Source of the DNA: Chloroflexota bacterium
GTDB taxonomy: Bacteria > Chloroflexota > Limnocylindria > Limnocylindrales > CSP1-4
Direction: 5' to 3'
Assembly: GCA_015661135.1 (NCBI GenBank)
Contig: JACVXW010000102.1
Location: 1 to 15,099, forward strand
Length of the DNA: 15,099 nt
The notes under the pieces are model-generated. The model was not told the origin of the DNA, made no database searches, and saw only the letters and a program-made list of their open reading frames with translations. Shown here in pieces: positions 14,258-15,099 of the stretch. Within the stretch, counting starts at the first letter, position 1; each line of letters opens with the position of its first letter. Made by a program: the position numbers and the translations under genes.

Positions 14258-15088
14258 TCAGCGCGGGGTGGTCGCGCCCCAGCGCGCGACGTACTCGTCA
14301 AGCCGCCAAAAGACCACCCCGGGGAGCGAGCGCGCCTCGGCGATGAACTGCTCCAGCATGGCCATCCGGTGGCCCCGTCCGATGCATTCCGGGTGGACGG
14401 TGACTGTGAGCAACCCACCCGGCGCGTGCTCGTGGGCGTACCGCAGTTCCCCCGTCCAGATCTCCAGGACGCGTGACGGCGCGCTGAGGCCGGCGCGCCC
14501 CGGACCCGGCTCGAAGAACGGCCAGTCGTCCATGGCCCAGTAGACGGGCACCTGCACGAGCGCCCCTTCCTGCCCGAATGCAGAACCATCGGCAACCGAG
14601 TGGCGATCGCCGTGCCGGACGCGGAACAGCCGGTAGTCGTCCGACATGAGCGACGAGTCGTACGTGAATCCGGCCGCCTCCACGAGTTCGAGCGTCCGCG
14701 GCCCGAGCGCCCAGTACGGCGCCCGGTGGCCTTGCGGCAACCCCCCGGCGACCTCGGCAATCGCGTCTCGACAGCGCGCGAGGGTCACCGCCTGTTCCTC
14801 GTCGCTGAGCTCGGAGAAGTCTTCGTGGTACCAGCCGTGGGCGGCGAGCTCGTGGCCGGCCTCGACAGCGCGCCGAGCCAGGTCCGGCCAGGTGACGAGC
14901 GAGTGGCCCGGTATGAAGATCGTGCTCGGGATCGCCTCGCGCGCGAAGAGATCGAGCAGGCGCGGGAGGCCAACCCGGGCCCCGAACTCGCCGTGCGAGA
15001 ACTTCACGACCGGATCCCCGCGGCGCACGGAGTCGGACATGAAGTCGGCGTCCACGGTCAGGGCGACGGTCAGGCGCGGCGCATCCAT
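14258..15088 (-). CDS. CE4 polysaccharide deacetylase, PuuE/HP0310-like
   Basis: Metal-dependent hydrolase of the NodB homology family, 276 residues from the ATG at 15086-15088. Motifs in order: TVDADF with Asp13 and Asp15, metal-ligand His84 and His88 in HGWYHED, GHRAPYW (120-126), PVYWAMDDWPFFEPG (181-195) and TVHPECIGRGHR with His232. The DDWPFF segment and the HPE motif place it with allantoinase-PuuE and HP0310-type proteins more than with secreted chitin deacetylases. No signal peptide or membrane anchor is seen, so it is probably cytoplasmic. The substrate is unknown: a polysaccharide, peptidoglycan precursor or cyclic amide could fit. It converges on the glycosylase gene. Its promoter and any partner genes lie beyond the window. 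Confidence 0.9.
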   Translation of the reverse strand: MDAPRLTVALTVDADFMSDSVRRGDPVVKFSHGEFGARVGLPRLLDLFAREAIPSTIFIPGHSLVTWPDLARRAVEAGHELAAHGWYHEDFSELSDEEQAVTLARCRDAIAEVAGGLPQGHRAPYWALGPRTLELVEAAGFTYDSSLMSDDYRLFRVRHGDRHSVADGSAFGQEGALVQVPVYWAMDDWPFFEPGPGRAGLSAPSRVLEIWTGELRYAHEHAPGGLLTVTVHPECIGRGHRMAMLEQFIAEARSLPGVVFWRLDEYVARWGATTPR

Positions 15089-15099
15089 GATCCGGATGG

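Overview
This is a very GC-rich bacterial window, with strong G/C preference at third codon positions, GTG and ATG starts and mostly TGA stops. It is dominated by a menaquinone (vitamin K2) biosynthesis operon. GC content, the gene set and the protein style would fit a soil or freshwater Chloroflexota lineage (Limnocylindria-like) or a high-GC actinobacterial relative. That placement is a weak inference, since no rRNA or taxonomic marker is present.

Positions 1-9609 (+ strand) hold the men operon in the order menF (5' end outside the window), menD, menH, menB, menA, menC, menE, an extra alpha/beta hydrolase, and menG/ubiE. Together these cover chorismate to menaquinone except for an obvious DHNA-CoA thioesterase. 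Nearly every junction is a 4-base ATGA or GTGA stop/start overlap, so the operon is tightly coupled. Two genes are damaged. menA has lost about 44 codons, including its second Asp-rich motif, and is out of frame across the junction. menE carries an in-frame TAG exactly where a conserved Glu codon is expected, and its reading frame then continues without a stop into the alpha/beta hydrolase. The hydrolase has its own Shine-Dalgarno and ATG and may be the missing thioesterase.

Positions 9610-9781 are a short intergenic stretch with a perfect GC palindrome that may be the operon terminator. On the - strand, 9782-10496 is an XRE-type helix-turn-helix protein joined to a PD-(D/E)XK nuclease-like domain, split by what looks like a 2-base deletion. 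Divergent to it, 10562-13918 (+ strand) holds a DrrA/NodI-type ABC exporter ATPase, two ABC-2 permeases and a family 5 uracil-DNA glycosylase, again mostly joined by 4-base overlaps.

Positions 13919-14257 contain no gene. They hold about 4.2 copies of a 41-base tandem repeat whose first copy encodes the end and stop codon of the glycosylase, followed by a nested inverted-repeat structure between convergent genes. The window ends with a CE4 polysaccharide deacetylase of the PuuE/HP0310 type on the - strand.

Three disrupted genes (menA, menE, XRE-nuclease) within about 6 kb, surrounded by intact neighbours, means either real gene decay or local assembly and consensus error. Read-level checking would separate the two.
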